A stretch of DNA of 64,000 nucleotides from an uncultured Bacteroidia bacterium (GTDB lineage Bacteria > Bacteroidota > Bacteroidia > Bacteroidales > UBA932): NCBI GenBank assembly GCA_902792815.1, contig CADBAY010000018.1, positions 1 to 64,000 of the forward strand. Reading direction: 5' to 3'. The notes beneath the pieces were generated by a model that saw only the letters and a program-made list of their open reading frames with translations, was not told the origin of the DNA and did not search any database. A program made the translations under genes and the position numbers. Below are positions 33,608 through 43,009 of the stretch, piece after piece. The stretch's first letter is position 1. The number at the start of each line of letters is the position of its first letter.

Positions 33608-36510
33608 ATCCCTATCAGAGCTTTTCCCGTCCGGCCGTCGACACAAAGCTGCAACGGCTTTTCAAGGCGTATGTGCCGCACAAACTCGCTTTCGCTCAAA
33701 GCCGGAAGAGCCATAAGTGCCTGATGGTCGATGAAGTCATCCTTGCGGGAGAATTCATCCACGCTCACATAGCCCACATTGAAAGAAGTCAGGTTCTGGA
33801 AGAAGTGAGAGCCCTGGCTCGGATCGACCCTGAAATCCTCTAAGGAGCACTCTACAAGGGCTTTAGCCTCCGATATGTCGCTCCAGTCAACAGGTATTCC
33901 CAGACTCGGGATATGCGTTCCCCAGCGCCCGTAACCTATGAGCAGGTAGCTAATTCCCTGATTGCGGAAGCGGGTATTAAGGGCAGTGATTTCCGCAGCT
34001 ATTTCGGCAGTGCGCATCTTGTCAAAACTGTCACGCTTGACATACACTATGTCCTTGACATCTGTAATCCAGCCAGTACCCAGCGAACTGGAAGAACGGA
34101 CGAGGACATGCTCGCAACTCACCTTGTCCCAGTCCACCTCCGAGCGAAGTCCGTCTGAAGATATGGGGCGGATCTGGAGCATATGGAAAACCCTGTTATC
34201 AAGATCCGCGGCGAATTCTATCTCCACACTGCACTTCATCTCGTCGGTAGCTATCTGAAGCATTTGTTTAAGTATATCCGCCAAAGGGAATGTGTCATAG
34301 CGCAGTATATGGGCAAATGTCACAGCCTTAGGTCCCTCTGCCATGGCAGAATCTACTATGCGTCCGTTTTGGTAGTCATAGGTCGAAGCGACCTTTGAGA
34401 ACGCCTTGAACCTGCCGCACTCGCTGATGGGAATACGCTCCAGATTAACAGCATCATCTACCGAAGTCTTGAACTTTCCGGGCTGCAGATTAAGCGCATA
34501 CATCACCTGCTGGGTGTCGCGCATGGTAAGCTCGGGGGTAGATGTCTGCACCACGTTGCGGGGATGGCTGGGCGAGAAGCGCAGTACCTGCTCCCCGTCA
34601 ACCACGGCCTTGCCAAGGCCGAAGGCAATCTTTGCTATACCTTCCTCCGCCTTCTCGTATCCCACAGGATAGAAATTCAAGGAGCGTGCAGAGCCCGAGA
34701 CGGTCGGGAAATAATAGCCGTCGTCTTCGGTGCCGCAAACTTCCTGCAAAATTATACCCATTTTCTCTTCGGAGATAACATTGGCCGTGGCTGTTATGTA
34801 TCCTCTCGACGAAGCATAATACACCGATGCATATACGCTCTTAATGGCGTTGCCAAGAAGGCGGAGCTGCTGGTCTTCATTCTCGGTGCGGGGTATCATA
34901 TAGGTCGAATAAACCCCCGCAAAAGGCTGATAATAAGAATCTTCCAGCTTCGAGGATGAGCGCACGGCAAGCGGCTTGTCTACCTCCCTGATAAACACCC
35001 TCAGGGCAGCCACCAGCTCGGCGGGAAGGGTGGACGACACGAACTGCGTTAGAAGGTCGCTGTCCGAAAGGTCAGAGTTTATTACATACTGAAGGCCGTT
35101 CTCAAAGATAAAACGGTCGAAGAAATCGGAGGAGATGGCAAGTGTCCTCGGCACCAGCACGTGCACATCCTTCCACTTGTCATACAGGTTGTACTTGTAG
35201 AGTATGTGGCTCAGGAAGGCCAGTCCGCGGGCCTTGCCGCCCAGAGAACCTTCGCCCAGGCGGGCAAAGCCAATGGTGTCGTTGTAAGTGTCGGGATTGA
35301 AACGGGCCACCACTCCGAGTCCCTGCCCCATACGGTAGTCGTGGATACGGCGCACTACATCTTCGCGCAGCGACGCCGCATCCGGATAAACCGTGTTCTT
35401 GATCTGCTCGCCGACGGCAAAGATGCCCCTTGCAAGCAGCCAGCGGGAAATATAGTTCTTGGACTGAAGAGTCGAAAGATAGTTGTCGGGAATCGTGGAT
35501 ATAATGTGTTCCGCCCCTTGCAGGTCGGAGGCCCGTGCAATCTGGTGCAAATACTTATCCGTCACCACAAAATCGCCGAAACCGAATTCCCTGCCGATGT
35601 ACTCGCCAAGTTCGTGGGTAAGCATCTTGGACTGCTTGTGGAGGAACCCGGCGCCCAGTCTCTCAGCCACACTGCGCATGCTCTCCTGAGATGACTGCAT
35701 GAGTATCGGCATCTTGGGAACCTCGCTGCGAATCTGGCGGCAGAGGTCAACACCGGCATCCAGTTTCTCGCTCTCCGGAGTGTCGCCTTTATGCCTTACG
35801 AATCCGATATCGGATATGACGCCGAGCAGCTGGTCTTTATATCGTTCGAAAAGCGAAACGGCATCGTCATAATTCGTTGCGAGCAGTATTTTCGGGCGCG
35901 CCCTCTTGCGGAAAATCTGCTGGTCTTCGTTGAGTGCATCGTCAAGTGCGGCTATATTCTGCTGCAGCACCAATTTGTACAGAAGGGGAAGGTAGGTCGA
36001 GTAATAACGTACCGAGTCCTCTACCAGCAGGATGCACTGCACTCCCCCTTCCAATATGTCTGCATCGGCGTTCAGGCTGTCTTCCAGCAACTTGATTATG
36101 GCCAGGATCAGATCGGTTGAGCCGCTCCAGCAAAAGGCGTAGTCGATATGGCTGCTGTCTTGCTGACGCATCTTGCGCCATACCTCCCTGGAATAGGACG
36201 CCAGAAGCACAATGGGCGTTTCGGGGCAGATGGCCTTCATCTGCCTCGAAAAATCGAACACATCCACCTCTCCCGAATTGTACATAGCGATTATCAGGTC
36301 GAAGCGTTCTCCCCTTTCGGCTTTTTCAAGAGCGCCGGAGGTGGTCTCCGCCCTTTCAAACACGGGCGGATTGGACAGGTTAAGTTCAGAGTATTCCCTT
36401 GATATACGCAGATCCAAGCGTCCCTCCTCTTCGAGTGAGAAGTTGTCGTAGTTGTTGCAGACTAGCAGAATACGGCTGATGCGCCGGCTCATCAGGGAAA
36501 AAGGGTCCAT
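33604..36510 (-). CDS. REC-REC-ATP-grasp (PEP synthase N-domain) protein
   Basis: A 968-residue cytoplasmic protein. Residues about 12-145 form a degenerate receiver-like domain lacking a phosphoacceptor Asp (FDLIIAMYNSG). Residues 157-310 look like an intact receiver: acidic ED at 164-165, Asp234 in GVISDIGF, Ser273/274 and Lys292. Residues about 425-800 match the PEP synthase/PPDK ATP-binding domain (GGKARGLAFL, AVRSSSKLED, LQEVCGTEDDGYYF, FHMLQIRPIS). A C-terminal domain of about 165 residues contains YLLIGYGRWGTHIPSLG. The phosphohistidine swivel and the PEP-binding barrel are absent, so it is not PEP synthase. It follows gdhA by four bases; its substrate is unknown. Confidence 0.75.
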   Translation of the reverse strand: MDPFSLMSRRISRILLVCNNYDNFSLEEEGRLDLRISREYSELNLSNPPVFERAETTSGALEKAERGERFDLIIAMYNSGEVDVFDFSRQMKAICPETPIVLLASYSREVWRKMRQQDSSHIDYAFCWSGSTDLILAIIKLLEDSLNADADILEGGVQCILLVEDSVRYYSTYLPLLYKLVLQQNIAALDDALNEDQQIFRKRARPKILLATNYDDAVSLFERYKDQLLGVISDIGFVRHKGDTPESEKLDAGVDLCRQIRSEVPKMPILMQSSQESMRSVAERLGAGFLHKQSKMLTHELGEYIGREFGFGDFVVTDKYLHQIARASDLQGAEHIISTIPDNYLSTLQSKNYISRWLLARGIFAVGEQIKNTVYPDAASLREDVVRRIHDYRMGQGLGVVARFNPDTYNDTIGFARLGEGSLGGKARGLAFLSHILYKYNLYDKWKDVHVLVPRTLAISSDFFDRFIFENGLQYVINSDLSDSDLLTQFVSSTLPAELVAALRVFIREVDKPLAVRSSSKLEDSYYQPFAGVYSTYMIPRTENEDQQLRLLGNAIKSVYASVYYASSRGYITATANVISEEKMGIILQEVCGTEDDGYYFPTVSGSARSLNFYPVGYEKAEEGIAKIAFGLGKAVVDGEQVLRFSPSHPRNVVQTSTPELTMRDTQQVMYALNLQPGKFKTSVDDAVNLERIPISECGRFKAFSKVASTYDYQNGRIVDSAMAEGPKAVTFAHILRYDTFPLADILKQMLQIATDEMKCSVEIEFAADLDNRVFHMLQIRPISSDGLRSEVDWDKVSCEHVLVRSSSSLGTGWITDVKDIVYVKRDSFDKMRTAEIAAEITALNTRFRNQGISYLLIGYGRWGTHIPSLGIPVDWSDISEAKALVECSLEDFRVDPSQGSHFFQNLTSFNVGYVSVDEFSRKDDFIDHQALMALPALSESEFVRHIRLEKPLQLCVDGRTGKALIGI

Positions 36511-36514
36511 CGCT

Positions 36515-37870
36515 CTATACCACTCCTTGGTCCATCATCGCCCCGGCCACCTTTATGAATGCAGCCAGGTTTGCGCCTTTAACATAATCGACGGTTCCGT
36601 CTTCCTGCGTGCCGTACTTGATGCAGGCTGCGTGGATGTCGGACATAATGCGGCGCAGGTGCCCATCCACCTCTTCAGCCGTCCAGTGCTGGCGGATGGA
36701 ATTCTGGCTCATCTCAAGCCCCGATGTCGCAACGCCGCCGGCATTTGAAGCCTTGCCCGGAGAGTAAAGGATACCCTCTTTTTTAAACAGGGCGATGGCG
36801 TCGGGGGTGGAAGGCATGTTGGCACCTTCCGCCACGCAGTAGCATCCTCCCTTGATAAGCCTTTCGGCATCGGGAAGGGATATTTCGTTCTGGGTCGCAC
36901 AAGGGAGCGCTATGTCGCAGGCAATGCCCCAGGGGCGCTCGCCCGGATAATATGTAGAACGCGGATACTTGGCAGCGTACTCTTTGATGCGGCCGCGGCG
37001 TATGTTCTTGAGCTGGAAGACGAAAGCCATCTTTTCCTCATCAAGCCCGTCAGGGTCGTATATAAAACCGTCGGAGTCGGAAAGCGTCACGACCTTGGCC
37101 CCGAGCCTCATGGCCTTCTGGGCTGCGTACTGCGCCACGTTTCCGGCGCCCGACACTACCACCGTACTGCCCTCGAAAGAACGGTTCCTCGTGGCAAGCA
37201 TCTGCTCGGCAAAGTAGCACAGACCGTATCCCGTAGCCTCGGGACGCAGCAGAGAACCACCCCAGGCCAGGCCTTTGCCGGTCAGGGTACCGGTAAACTC
37301 GCATTTAATACGCTTGTACTGGCCGAAAAGATATCCTATCTCGCGGCCCCCCACTCCTATGTCTCCGGCAGGAACATCGGTATCCTGGCCGATGTGACGG
37401 TACAATTCCGTCATAAAGCTCTGGCAGAAACGCATGACCTCGGCATCGGACTTGCCTCTCGGACTGAAATCCGAACCGCCCTTTGCGCCGCCCATCGGAA
37501 GCGTGGTCAGACTGTTTTTGAAAGTCTGCTCAAAAGCGAGGAACTTCATTATGCTCAAGTTCACGCTCTCATGGAAGCGGATCCCGCCCTTGTACGGGCC
37601 GAGAGCGCTGTTGCACTGCACGCGGAAGCCGCGGTTGATATGGAGCGCACCCGTGTCGTCTGTCCAGGGGACACGGAATATCACTATACGTTCAGGTTCC
37701 GCAATGCGTTCAAGTATTTTCTGGTCAATGAGATACGGATTTGCCGTGATGTATGGTGCTATGCTTTCAGCCACTTCACGCACGGCCTGATGGAATTCTT
37801 TCTCGCCGGGATTGCGCGCGATCACATCCGACATAAATCCGTCAAGATACCTTTTTGTAAAATCATCCAT
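36515..37870 (-). CDS. gdhA: NADP-type glutamate dehydrogenase
   Basis: A 451-residue hexameric-class glutamate dehydrogenase interconverting 2-oxoglutarate plus ammonia and glutamate. Diagnostic stretches are NSALGPYKGGIRFH, LPMGGAKGGSDFSPRGKS with the catalytic lysines, DVPAGDIGVGGREIGY, and the Rossmann motif VVVSGAGNVAQYAA. The start MDDFTKRYLD at 37870 matches the family; upstream in-frame sequence crosses the promoter. It is followed at four bases by the REC-REC-ATP-grasp gene, suggesting shared transcription. Confidence 0.95.
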   Translation of the reverse strand: MDDFTKRYLDGFMSDVIARNPGEKEFHQAVREVAESIAPYITANPYLIDQKILERIAEPERIVIFRVPWTDDTGALHINRGFRVQCNSALGPYKGGIRFHESVNLSIMKFLAFEQTFKNSLTTLPMGGAKGGSDFSPRGKSDAEVMRFCQSFMTELYRHIGQDTDVPAGDIGVGGREIGYLFGQYKRIKCEFTGTLTGKGLAWGGSLLRPEATGYGLCYFAEQMLATRNRSFEGSTVVVSGAGNVAQYAAQKAMRLGAKVVTLSDSDGFIYDPDGLDEEKMAFVFQLKNIRRGRIKEYAAKYPRSTYYPGERPWGIACDIALPCATQNEISLPDAERLIKGGCYCVAEGANMPSTPDAIALFKKEGILYSPGKASNAGGVATSGLEMSQNSIRQHWTAEEVDGHLRRIMSDIHAACIKYGTQEDGTVDYVKGANLAAFIKVAGAMMDQGVV

Positions 37871-37896
37871 ATGGGCATTACTACTAATAACGCCTA

Positions 37897-37904
37897 CAAA
37901 ACTA
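37897..37904 (-). promoter_or_regulatory. -7 promoter box of gdhA
   Basis: The minus strand reads TAGTTTTG, 26 bases before the gdhA ATG at 37870. Confidence 0.5.
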
Positions 37905-37931
37905 CAAAAAAAAAGTTTCTTATAAAAGGGG

Positions 37932-38945
37932 CTAAAGAACTTCCAGGACAGGATCGGCGTGAGAAAAAGTACCGTAAACCTGCTCCGATGCCGCCCGACA
38001 TCCGCCGTTACACTTGCTAAGGAAAGAACAATCGGCACAGCGCTCCGGCACGCCCGCATAACGCTGGACAACAGCAGGATCGGAGAGTATATCCCCTATC
38101 GGACGCTCATAAATATTGCCCAGCACATACGGCGAATGGTTACAGAAACGCACGTCGCCGCCATAGTTGACCGTTACCGGGCGCCGGCTGAAGTCGGTAC
38201 TGCACCAAGTAAACTGTATATGCGGATATGGCTTGGGATCCATCAGGCACAGCGGAGTACAAACGCCGCTCACAAAATGCATGTCAGTATTAGCCGCGGC
38301 AAACTCTTCCACATCGGCAAATGCCCCTTTAAGCGTACTGGGATCAAGAATAAGTTCTTTGCAATGAAGCAAACCCATCCCTCCGATATTGAAGCGGTTA
38401 ACCATTACGCCCCTGACGCCGAGGGAGCGGATAAGCTTAAGAGTTTCGGGGATGCCGGGTGCATTGACAGCAGTGACCACCAGCACGGCATATGCACCTT
38501 TTGGCATAAGGGAGGCGACTCTTCCAAGGGCATCTGCCGCCTTCTGCCATGAACCGGGCAGACCGGTCAGGTATTCATGCACTTTAGCATCGGCGCTGAG
38601 CAGAGGAATCTGAACCGCTCCGACTCCCAGGCTGATGAAATTTTCCAGCGCCGCCTCAGAGAGCAGCGTACCGTTGGTAAGCACATTAACCCGGCTGCCC
38701 TTGAAACGGGCAGAGAGCACCAGGTCGTGAACATTCCTCAGCAGCATAGGCTCCCCGCCCGAAAAGGAAAGGGTTCCCACGGAAGCCTGTGAGAGCAGTT
38801 TGCGCAAGGTCCTCCCGGCAAGGGAAGGATCGGGCGGAGGTAAGGGTGTACTGCCGTCACGCCAGTAATTATAACAGAACCTGCAACATTGGTTGCAGGC
38901 CTGTGTAAGCTCGAATACTATGTTGTCGATCCGGGTGCGCGCCAT
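37932..38945 (-). CDS. radical SAM/SPASM protein, partner of upstream lipoprotein
   Basis: A 337-residue radical SAM enzyme. The [4Fe-4S]-SAM motif is CNQCCRFC (residues about 16-23, CxxxCxxC), then SFSGGEPM. The C-terminal region (about 250-325) has the SPASM pattern: WCSTD, GGDVRFC, then CADCSFLSKCNGGC, enough cysteines for auxiliary Fe-S clusters. SPASM enzymes typically modify peptides or proteins. The ATG overlaps the lipoprotein stop by one base (TGATG), so the two are translationally coupled; this organisation corresponds to the rSAM/lipoprotein system recognised in Bacteroidetes genomes. Modification of that lipoprotein is an inference. Confidence 0.85.
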   Translation of the reverse strand: MARTRIDNIVFELTQACNQCCRFCYNYWRDGSTPLPPPDPSLAGRTLRKLLSQASVGTLSFSGGEPMLLRNVHDLVLSARFKGSRVNVLTNGTLLSEAALENFISLGVGAVQIPLLSADAKVHEYLTGLPGSWQKAADALGRVASLMPKGAYAVLVVTAVNAPGIPETLKLIRSLGVRGVMVNRFNIGGMGLLHCKELILDPSTLKGAFADVEEFAAANTDMHFVSGVCTPLCLMDPKPYPHIQFTWCSTDFSRRPVTVNYGGDVRFCNHSPYVLGNIYERPIGDILSDPAVVQRYAGVPERCADCSFLSKCNGGCRAASEQVYGTFSHADPVLEVL

Positions 38946-39505
38946 CAGACTATTACAATAGAGGCTTGGCCCACCGGACTTGATTGCTCGCCCTGGTCGT
39001 TCTTGTATACTGCTTTCACTTCAATGACGGCGTCGCCCTTGTATTCAGTTGGCTCGAGAGTGATTTCGGCCAATACTGTCGATTGCTCCTCCGGAACCAG
39101 CACAGTGCCTTCCTGAAAAACTTTTCCGTCCGTGCCGCCCTCATGTATAAAATACCGGTACTCCCTGGCCATAGGCTGCTCGATGGTCAGAATAAGCACA
39201 TCTCCGCTTTTAAGGCGGTTGCCGCCATAGTCCTTAACTACAACTTTTACTATATCAGTCTCCATGGCGACATCGTAGCACATCACTTCCGGCGGCACTG
39301 CAGGCTCATAGCAGGTTACCTGGAAAGGTCCGCCCTCGCAGGAGGCAGCGGAAAGCATAGCCCATGCCGTAAGCATTATTCCGCCGAGCCTGTATTTATA
39401 GCGTACAGCCCTGGCGCTTTTCCCGCCCGAAAGCAGTACCCAGAGCGATACTCCTATAAAGGCCGCTCCGGCAAGGATATAGATAAACAAGAACTTAACT
39501 CTCAT
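38945..39505 (-). CDS. Cys-containing putative lipoprotein, rSAM/SPASM partner
   Basis: A 186-residue protein. Hydrophobic segment 1 (about 5-26) is followed by a basic linker (KSARAVRYKYR) and segment 2 ending in LSAASC, a possible lipobox with Cys56. Two more cysteines, Cys65 and Cys76, lie in FQVTCYEPAVPPEVMCYDVA. The rest (about 82-186) is beta-rich, Ig/bacterial carboxypeptidase-regulatory-like (VKDYGGNRLKSGDVLIL and so on). The Cys/Pro segment resembles the conserved stretch of lipoproteins encoded beside radical SAM/SPASM enzymes in Bacteroidetes and is the most likely site of modification. The two hydrophobic stretches before the Cys are unusual for a lipoprotein. Function unknown. 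Confidence 0.7.
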   Translation of the reverse strand: MRVKFLFIYILAGAAFIGVSLWVLLSGGKSARAVRYKYRLGGIMLTAWAMLSAASCEGGPFQVTCYEPAVPPEVMCYDVAMETDIVKVVVKDYGGNRLKSGDVLILTIEQPMAREYRYFIHEGGTDGKVFQEGTVLVPEEQSTVLAEITLEPTEYKGDAVIEVKAVYKNDQGEQSSPVGQASIVIV

Positions 39506-39523
39506 AACTCTACTTTAGTACGG

Positions 39524-39531
39524 CTAAGATA
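39524..39531 (-). promoter_or_regulatory. possible -7 box of the lipoprotein-rSAM operon
   Basis: The minus strand reads TATCTTAG (one mismatch to TAnnTTTG), 18 bases before the ATG at 39505. Weak. Confidence 0.3.
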
Positions 39532-39606
39532 GCCATTTAATCCGTATAGTAAATACAAATCACGGCAAAATCTTGCACCTCACTATGGTTTTAGAGGGAT
39601 TTATCT

Positions 39607-39614
39607 TATCTTCG
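39607..39614 (+). promoter_or_regulatory. -7 promoter box of dtd
   Basis: TATCTTCG (one mismatch to TAnnTTTG), seven bases before the ATG at 39622. Confidence 0.45.
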
Positions 39615-39621
39615 CAAATGT

Positions 39622-40071
39622 ATGCGTGTAGTTATTCAAAGAGTTTCATCCGCCTCGGTGGTTATCGGCGGCAGGATCAAATGCGCTATAGGACCGGGGC
39701 TCCTGGTGCTGTTAGGCATAGGGAACGACGACGACGGGTCAGACATAGAGTATCTGGTTGGTAAAACCGCCGGCCTGCGCATCTTCAACGATGAGCAAGG
39801 CGTTATGAATCTTAGCGTTACAGACATCGGGGGAGACATTGTGGTGGTCAGCCAGTTCACCCTTATGGCTTCTACCCGCAAGGGCAAGCGTCCTTCGTAC
39901 ACCGACGCCGCCGGCCACGAGAAGGCCGTACCGCTCTACGAAGAGTTCTGCCGCAGGCTGTCGGAAGTCATTGGCAAGCCGGTCGGCACCGGAGAGTTCG
40001 GGGCGGATATGAAAGTCCAGCTCACCAACGACGGACCTGTAACCATCTGCATCGACTCGAAGCTGCGGTAA
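39622..40071 (+). CDS. dtd: D-aminoacyl-tRNA deacylase
   Basis: A 149-residue enzyme that hydrolyses D-aminoacyl-tRNA (and glycyl-tRNA-Ala) as a chirality proofreader. The N-terminus [15 protein letters not shown], the active-site SQFTLMAST and the cross-subunit Gly-cisPro motif GPVTICIDS are intact. Length is normal. A weak -7 box abuts the start; obgE, with its own promoter, lies downstream. Confidence 0.95.
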   Translation: MRVVIQRVSSASVVIGGRIKCAIGPGLLVLLGIGNDDDGSDIEYLVGKTAGLRIFNDEQGVMNLSVTDIGGDIVVVSQFTLMASTRKGKRPSYTDAAGHEKAVPLYEEFCRRLSEVIGKPVGTGEFGADMKVQLTNDGPVTICIDSKLR

Positions 40072-40113
40072 CTCTCAGGTATCCGGGGCTTTCGGGAAAT
40101 CAAAAAGAATCGC

Positions 40114-40121
40114 TAACTTTG
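40114..40121 (+). promoter_or_regulatory. -7 promoter box of obgE
   Basis: TAACTTTG, 17 bases before the obgE ATG at 40139. Confidence 0.55.
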
Positions 40122-40138
40122 CGTTCAAAGCAACAATT

Positions 40139-41131
40139 ATGGCTGAAAGTAACTTTATAGACTATGTAAAGATATACTGCGCTTCCGGACACGGAGGGGC
40201 GGGCTCCATGCACCTGCACCGCGCCAAGTACATTCCAAAAGGCGGGCCAGACGGAGGAGACGGAGGACGCGGCGGGCATATCATCTTGAGGGCCAGCGCG
40301 CAGTTCTGGACACTGATCCACCTGAAATACCGCAAACATATCAAGGCCGAAGACGGGCAAAAAGGCGGCGCCGCACTGTGCAAAGGCAAGAATGGCGCAG
40401 ATATAGTACTGGATGTACCGGTTGGCACTGTGGTAAAGGATGCCGAGAGCGGAGAACAGCTCTTCGACCTTAATGAAGACGGGCAGGAACAGATCCTCTG
40501 CCGCGGCGGTAAAGGCGGTCTTGGCAACAACAATTTCAAGACTGCAACCAACCAGACACCTCGATACGCCCAGCCCGGTGAAGAGGGCGAAGAAGGCGTT
40601 TTCGTATTGGAGCTCAAGCTCCTGGCGGATGTGGGGCTGGTAGGATTCCCTAACGCCGGTAAATCCACGCTGCTGAGCACCATTACTTCGGCCAAGCCAA
40701 AGATTGCTTCATATGCTTTTACCACTCTTGAACCCAATCTGGGGATAGTGCGCTATCACGACGACCGCTCGTTCGTAATGGCCGATATTCCGGGCATAAT
40801 AGAGGGAGCCCACGAGGGCAAGGGAATCGGAACACGTTTCCTGAGGCACATCGAACGCAATTCCGTGCTGCTGTTCATGGTAAGCTGCGAAGAAGAGAAC
40901 ATCGCCCAGGGCTACAAAACCCTGCTGCAGGAGCTTAAGCTCTACAATCCGGAGCTTCTTTCCAAGCAAAGGGTGCTTGCCGTTACCAAGTGCGACATAA
41001 TTGACGCCGATATAGAGAAAGACCTCGCCAAGAGCCTCCCCAAGCGCATACCCCATGTATTCATTTCGTCCGCCAGCGGAGAGGGCCTTGACAAGCTAAA
41101 AGATTTGTTATGGAAGGCTCTTCAGCAGTAA
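40139..41131 (+). CDS. obgE: Obg family GTPase
   Basis: A 330-residue GTPase involved in 50S ribosome assembly and stress control. The N-terminal glycine-rich Obg fold (about 1-158: [14 protein letters not shown]) is followed by the G domain: G1 [10 protein letters not shown]2 [10 protein letters not shown]3 DIPGII, G4 TKCD and G5 SSASGEG. There is no C-terminal OCT domain, as in short Bacteroidetes Obg proteins. Its stop overlaps the next gene's likely start as TAATG. Confidence 0.95.
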   Translation: MAESNFIDYVKIYCASGHGGAGSMHLHRAKYIPKGGPDGGDGGRGGHIILRASAQFWTLIHLKYRKHIKAEDGQKGGAALCKGKNGADIVLDVPVGTVVKDAESGEQLFDLNEDGQEQILCRGGKGGLGNNNFKTATNQTPRYAQPGEEGEEGVFVLELKLLADVGLVGFPNAGKSTLLSTITSAKPKIASYAFTTLEPNLGIVRYHDDRSFVMADIPGIIEGAHEGKGIGTRFLRHIERNSVLLFMVSCEEENIAQGYKTLLQELKLYNPELLSKQRVLAVTKCDIIDADIEKDLAKSLPKRIPHVFISSASGEGLDKLKDLLWKALQQ

Positions 41132-41721
41132 TGGACGCCCTTAGGTCGCTGCACCACATCGACAAGGACGTCACACTTGCCATAAACTCCTGGAACTCCC
41201 CCGCCACCGATGTCATGTGGCAGGTTTTCTCCGATAACAAAATCTGGATAGTACTGTATCTGGCAATAGCCGCCTTGATAATAGTGCGCCTGGGCTGGAA
41301 AAGGGGCCTTATCCTGATAGCTTGCTGCGCAGTCTGCGTGGCGGCCATCGACCAGTTCACTAATGTTATCAAGATGAGCGTCCAGCGCCTCAGGCCGGTA
41401 CACGATGCTGAAATGATGGCGCGCGGCCTTCACGTGCTGGAAGTCCCCGGCCTGCTGTACGGCTTCTTTTCCGCCCACGCCGCAAACGCAACGTCGTTCG
41501 TTGCATGCACGATGTCTGGCCTAAGCATGAACAAGAAGCACAACTATACTCTCCTGGGAGTCCTGCTGAGCATCTGGGCCCTGCTTGTAAGCATAAGCAG
41601 GGTGTTTGTGGGCAAACATTTCCTGGGGGACGTCCTAACCGGCATCCTCGTAGGAATTGCTTTCGGATTGCTCTGCGGTTTTCTGTGCCGCCTGATCTGC
41701 AGCAAAATCAAAGTGCGCTGA
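41131..41721 (+). CDS. PAP2 family membrane phosphatase
   Basis: A 196-residue (from ATG 41131; 203 from ATG 41110) multi-spanning membrane protein with about five to six TM segments. PAP2 motifs: KMSVQRLRP (motif 1), SAHAANATSF (motif 2, with SAHA in place of PSGH but retaining the His) and SRVFVGKHFLGDVLTG (motif 3, catalytic His). It is probably an undecaprenyl-pyrophosphate or lipid phosphatase acting at the outer face of the inner membrane. TAATG coupling to obgE supports the shorter start. Its 3' end overlaps murF (opposite strand) by 14 bases. Confidence 0.85.
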   Translation: MDALRSLHHIDKDVTLAINSWNSPATDVMWQVFSDNKIWIVLYLAIAALIIVRLGWKRGLILIACCAVCVAAIDQFTNVIKMSVQRLRPVHDAEMMARGLHVLEVPGLLYGFFSAHAANATSFVACTMSGLSMNKKHNYTLLGVLLSIWALLVSISRVFVGKHFLGDVLTGILVGIAFGLLCGFLCRLICSKIKVR

Positions 41722-43009
41722 GCACTTTTTCCATCTGTATCCCTCTCGAGCCCTTTACAAGAATAGTGCATCCGCTAACGGGATGAGCGTTGAGAGAGGT
41801 GGCCAGTTCTTCTGAAGTATTGAAAGAGTTAAAACAACTTAAGCCAATCTCTTTCAGTGCTTTGGAGAATTCTTCACCAACCAGGTACGCCTTTATTCCG
41901 GAACTCTCCAGCTGATGCAGTACCTTCACGTGCTCGGCCACCGATTCTTCTCCCAGCTCCCTCATATCGCCAAGAAGGGCAAGTTTATCCGCGGCTTTTA
42001 CGGAAGCGAAATTGTCCAGGGCCGCCTTCATCGAAGAAGGATTGGCATTGTATGCATCCACTATCAGGGTATTACGCTCGGTGCGCATCATCTGAGAGCG
42101 CTGGTTTGACGGGCAATAAGCCTCGACGGCAGCGATAGCGTCGGCGCGGCTTACTCCGAAATAATCGCCCACGGCAAGAGCAGCAAGCGCGTTGGAGGCA
42201 TTATAAGCTCCAACCAGCTGGGTATGCAGTTCGTCTCTGTCGAGTTTGAGCCCCATGAACGGTTCTTCGGGAGTCACATCCAGCAGTTCAGCCCCCTGAT
42301 ACTTAAGTCCGTAACCGAAAAAATGGCACGGCAGACCGGAAGCCATCTGTTTGAGGTCGGCATCGTCTTCATTAATGAAGATAACGCTCCCCTCGCGCGC
42401 CCCCAGCCAGCGGTAAAGAGCACCCTTTGCCTGCTTCACGCCCTCGAACGAACCGAAGCCCAGCAGATGGGCGCGCCCTACGTTAGTAATAAGACCGTAG
42501 TCTGGCTGGCTTACACGGACCAGCTTTTCGATATCGTCAGGATGGTTGGCGCCCATCTCTATGACGGCTATTTCCGTATCGGGAGTAATGGACAGGAGGC
42601 TGAGCGGCACTCCTATATCGTTGTTGAGATTCCCCTGCGTGGCTGTCACCTTAAACTTTTTGGCAAGAACCGCAGCAATCAAGTTCTTGGTCGTCGTCTT
42701 GCCGTTGGTGCCGGTGAGCCCTATCACAGGGAGCCGTCCGCCTCTCACATGGGTCCGGTGCCATATGGCAAGGTCGCGCAGAGTCTCGTAAGGATCAGCG
42801 ACCCGAATGAGCCTTTCGTCATCGGGGAGATCAGCGTCAGAGTTTACCACCGCCCAAGCGGCGCCGCTCTCCAAAGCCTTGAGAGCAAAGGTGTTGCCGT
42901 CGAAATTATCACCACGAAGGGCGAAGAACATTTCTCCGCCCTTGATTGTGCGGCTGTCGGTGGTTACCCGGTAGGAACAGCCGCAATATTTTTGATATAA
43001 TTCTTTCAT
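41708..43009 (-). CDS. murF: UDP-N-acetylmuramoyl-tripeptide--D-Ala-D-Ala ligase
   Basis: A 433-residue Mur ligase that adds D-Ala-D-Ala to UDP-MurNAc-tripeptide, the last cytoplasmic step in peptidoglycan precursor synthesis. N-terminal MurF domain with [20 protein letters not shown]-binding [13 protein letters not shown], central [10 protein letters not shown] and C-terminal [11 protein letters not shown]. The start MKELYQKY at 43009 is set by homology and by an ATGA overlap with dut. It is encoded with dut and a nucleoside permease rather than in a dcw cluster. Confidence 0.94.
   Translation of the reverse strand: MKELYQKYCGCSYRVTTDSRTIKGGEMFFALRGDNFDGNTFALKALESGAAWAVVNSDADLPDDERLIRVADPYETLRDLAIWHRTHVRGGRLPVIGLTGTNGKTTTKNLIAAVLAKKFKVTATQGNLNNDIGVPLSLLSITPDTEIAVIEMGANHPDDIEKLVRVSQPDYGLITNVGRAHLLGFGSFEGVKQAKGALYRWLGAREGSVIFINEDDADLKQMASGLPCHFFGYGLKYQGAELLDVTPEEPFMGLKLDRDELHTQLVGAYNASNALAALAVGDYFGVSRADAIAAVEAYCPSNQRSQMMRTERNTLIVDAYNANPSSMKAALDNFASVKAADKLALLGDMRELGEESVAEHVKVLHQLESSGIKAYLVGEEFSKALKEIGLSCFNSFNTSEELATSLNAHPVSGCTILVKGSRGIQMEKVLSAL

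Noticed and set aside
33604-36510. Annotation as phosphoenolpyruvate synthase
   Set aside because: Only the ATP-grasp domain is present; the phosphohistidine and PEP-binding domains needed for that reaction are absent.
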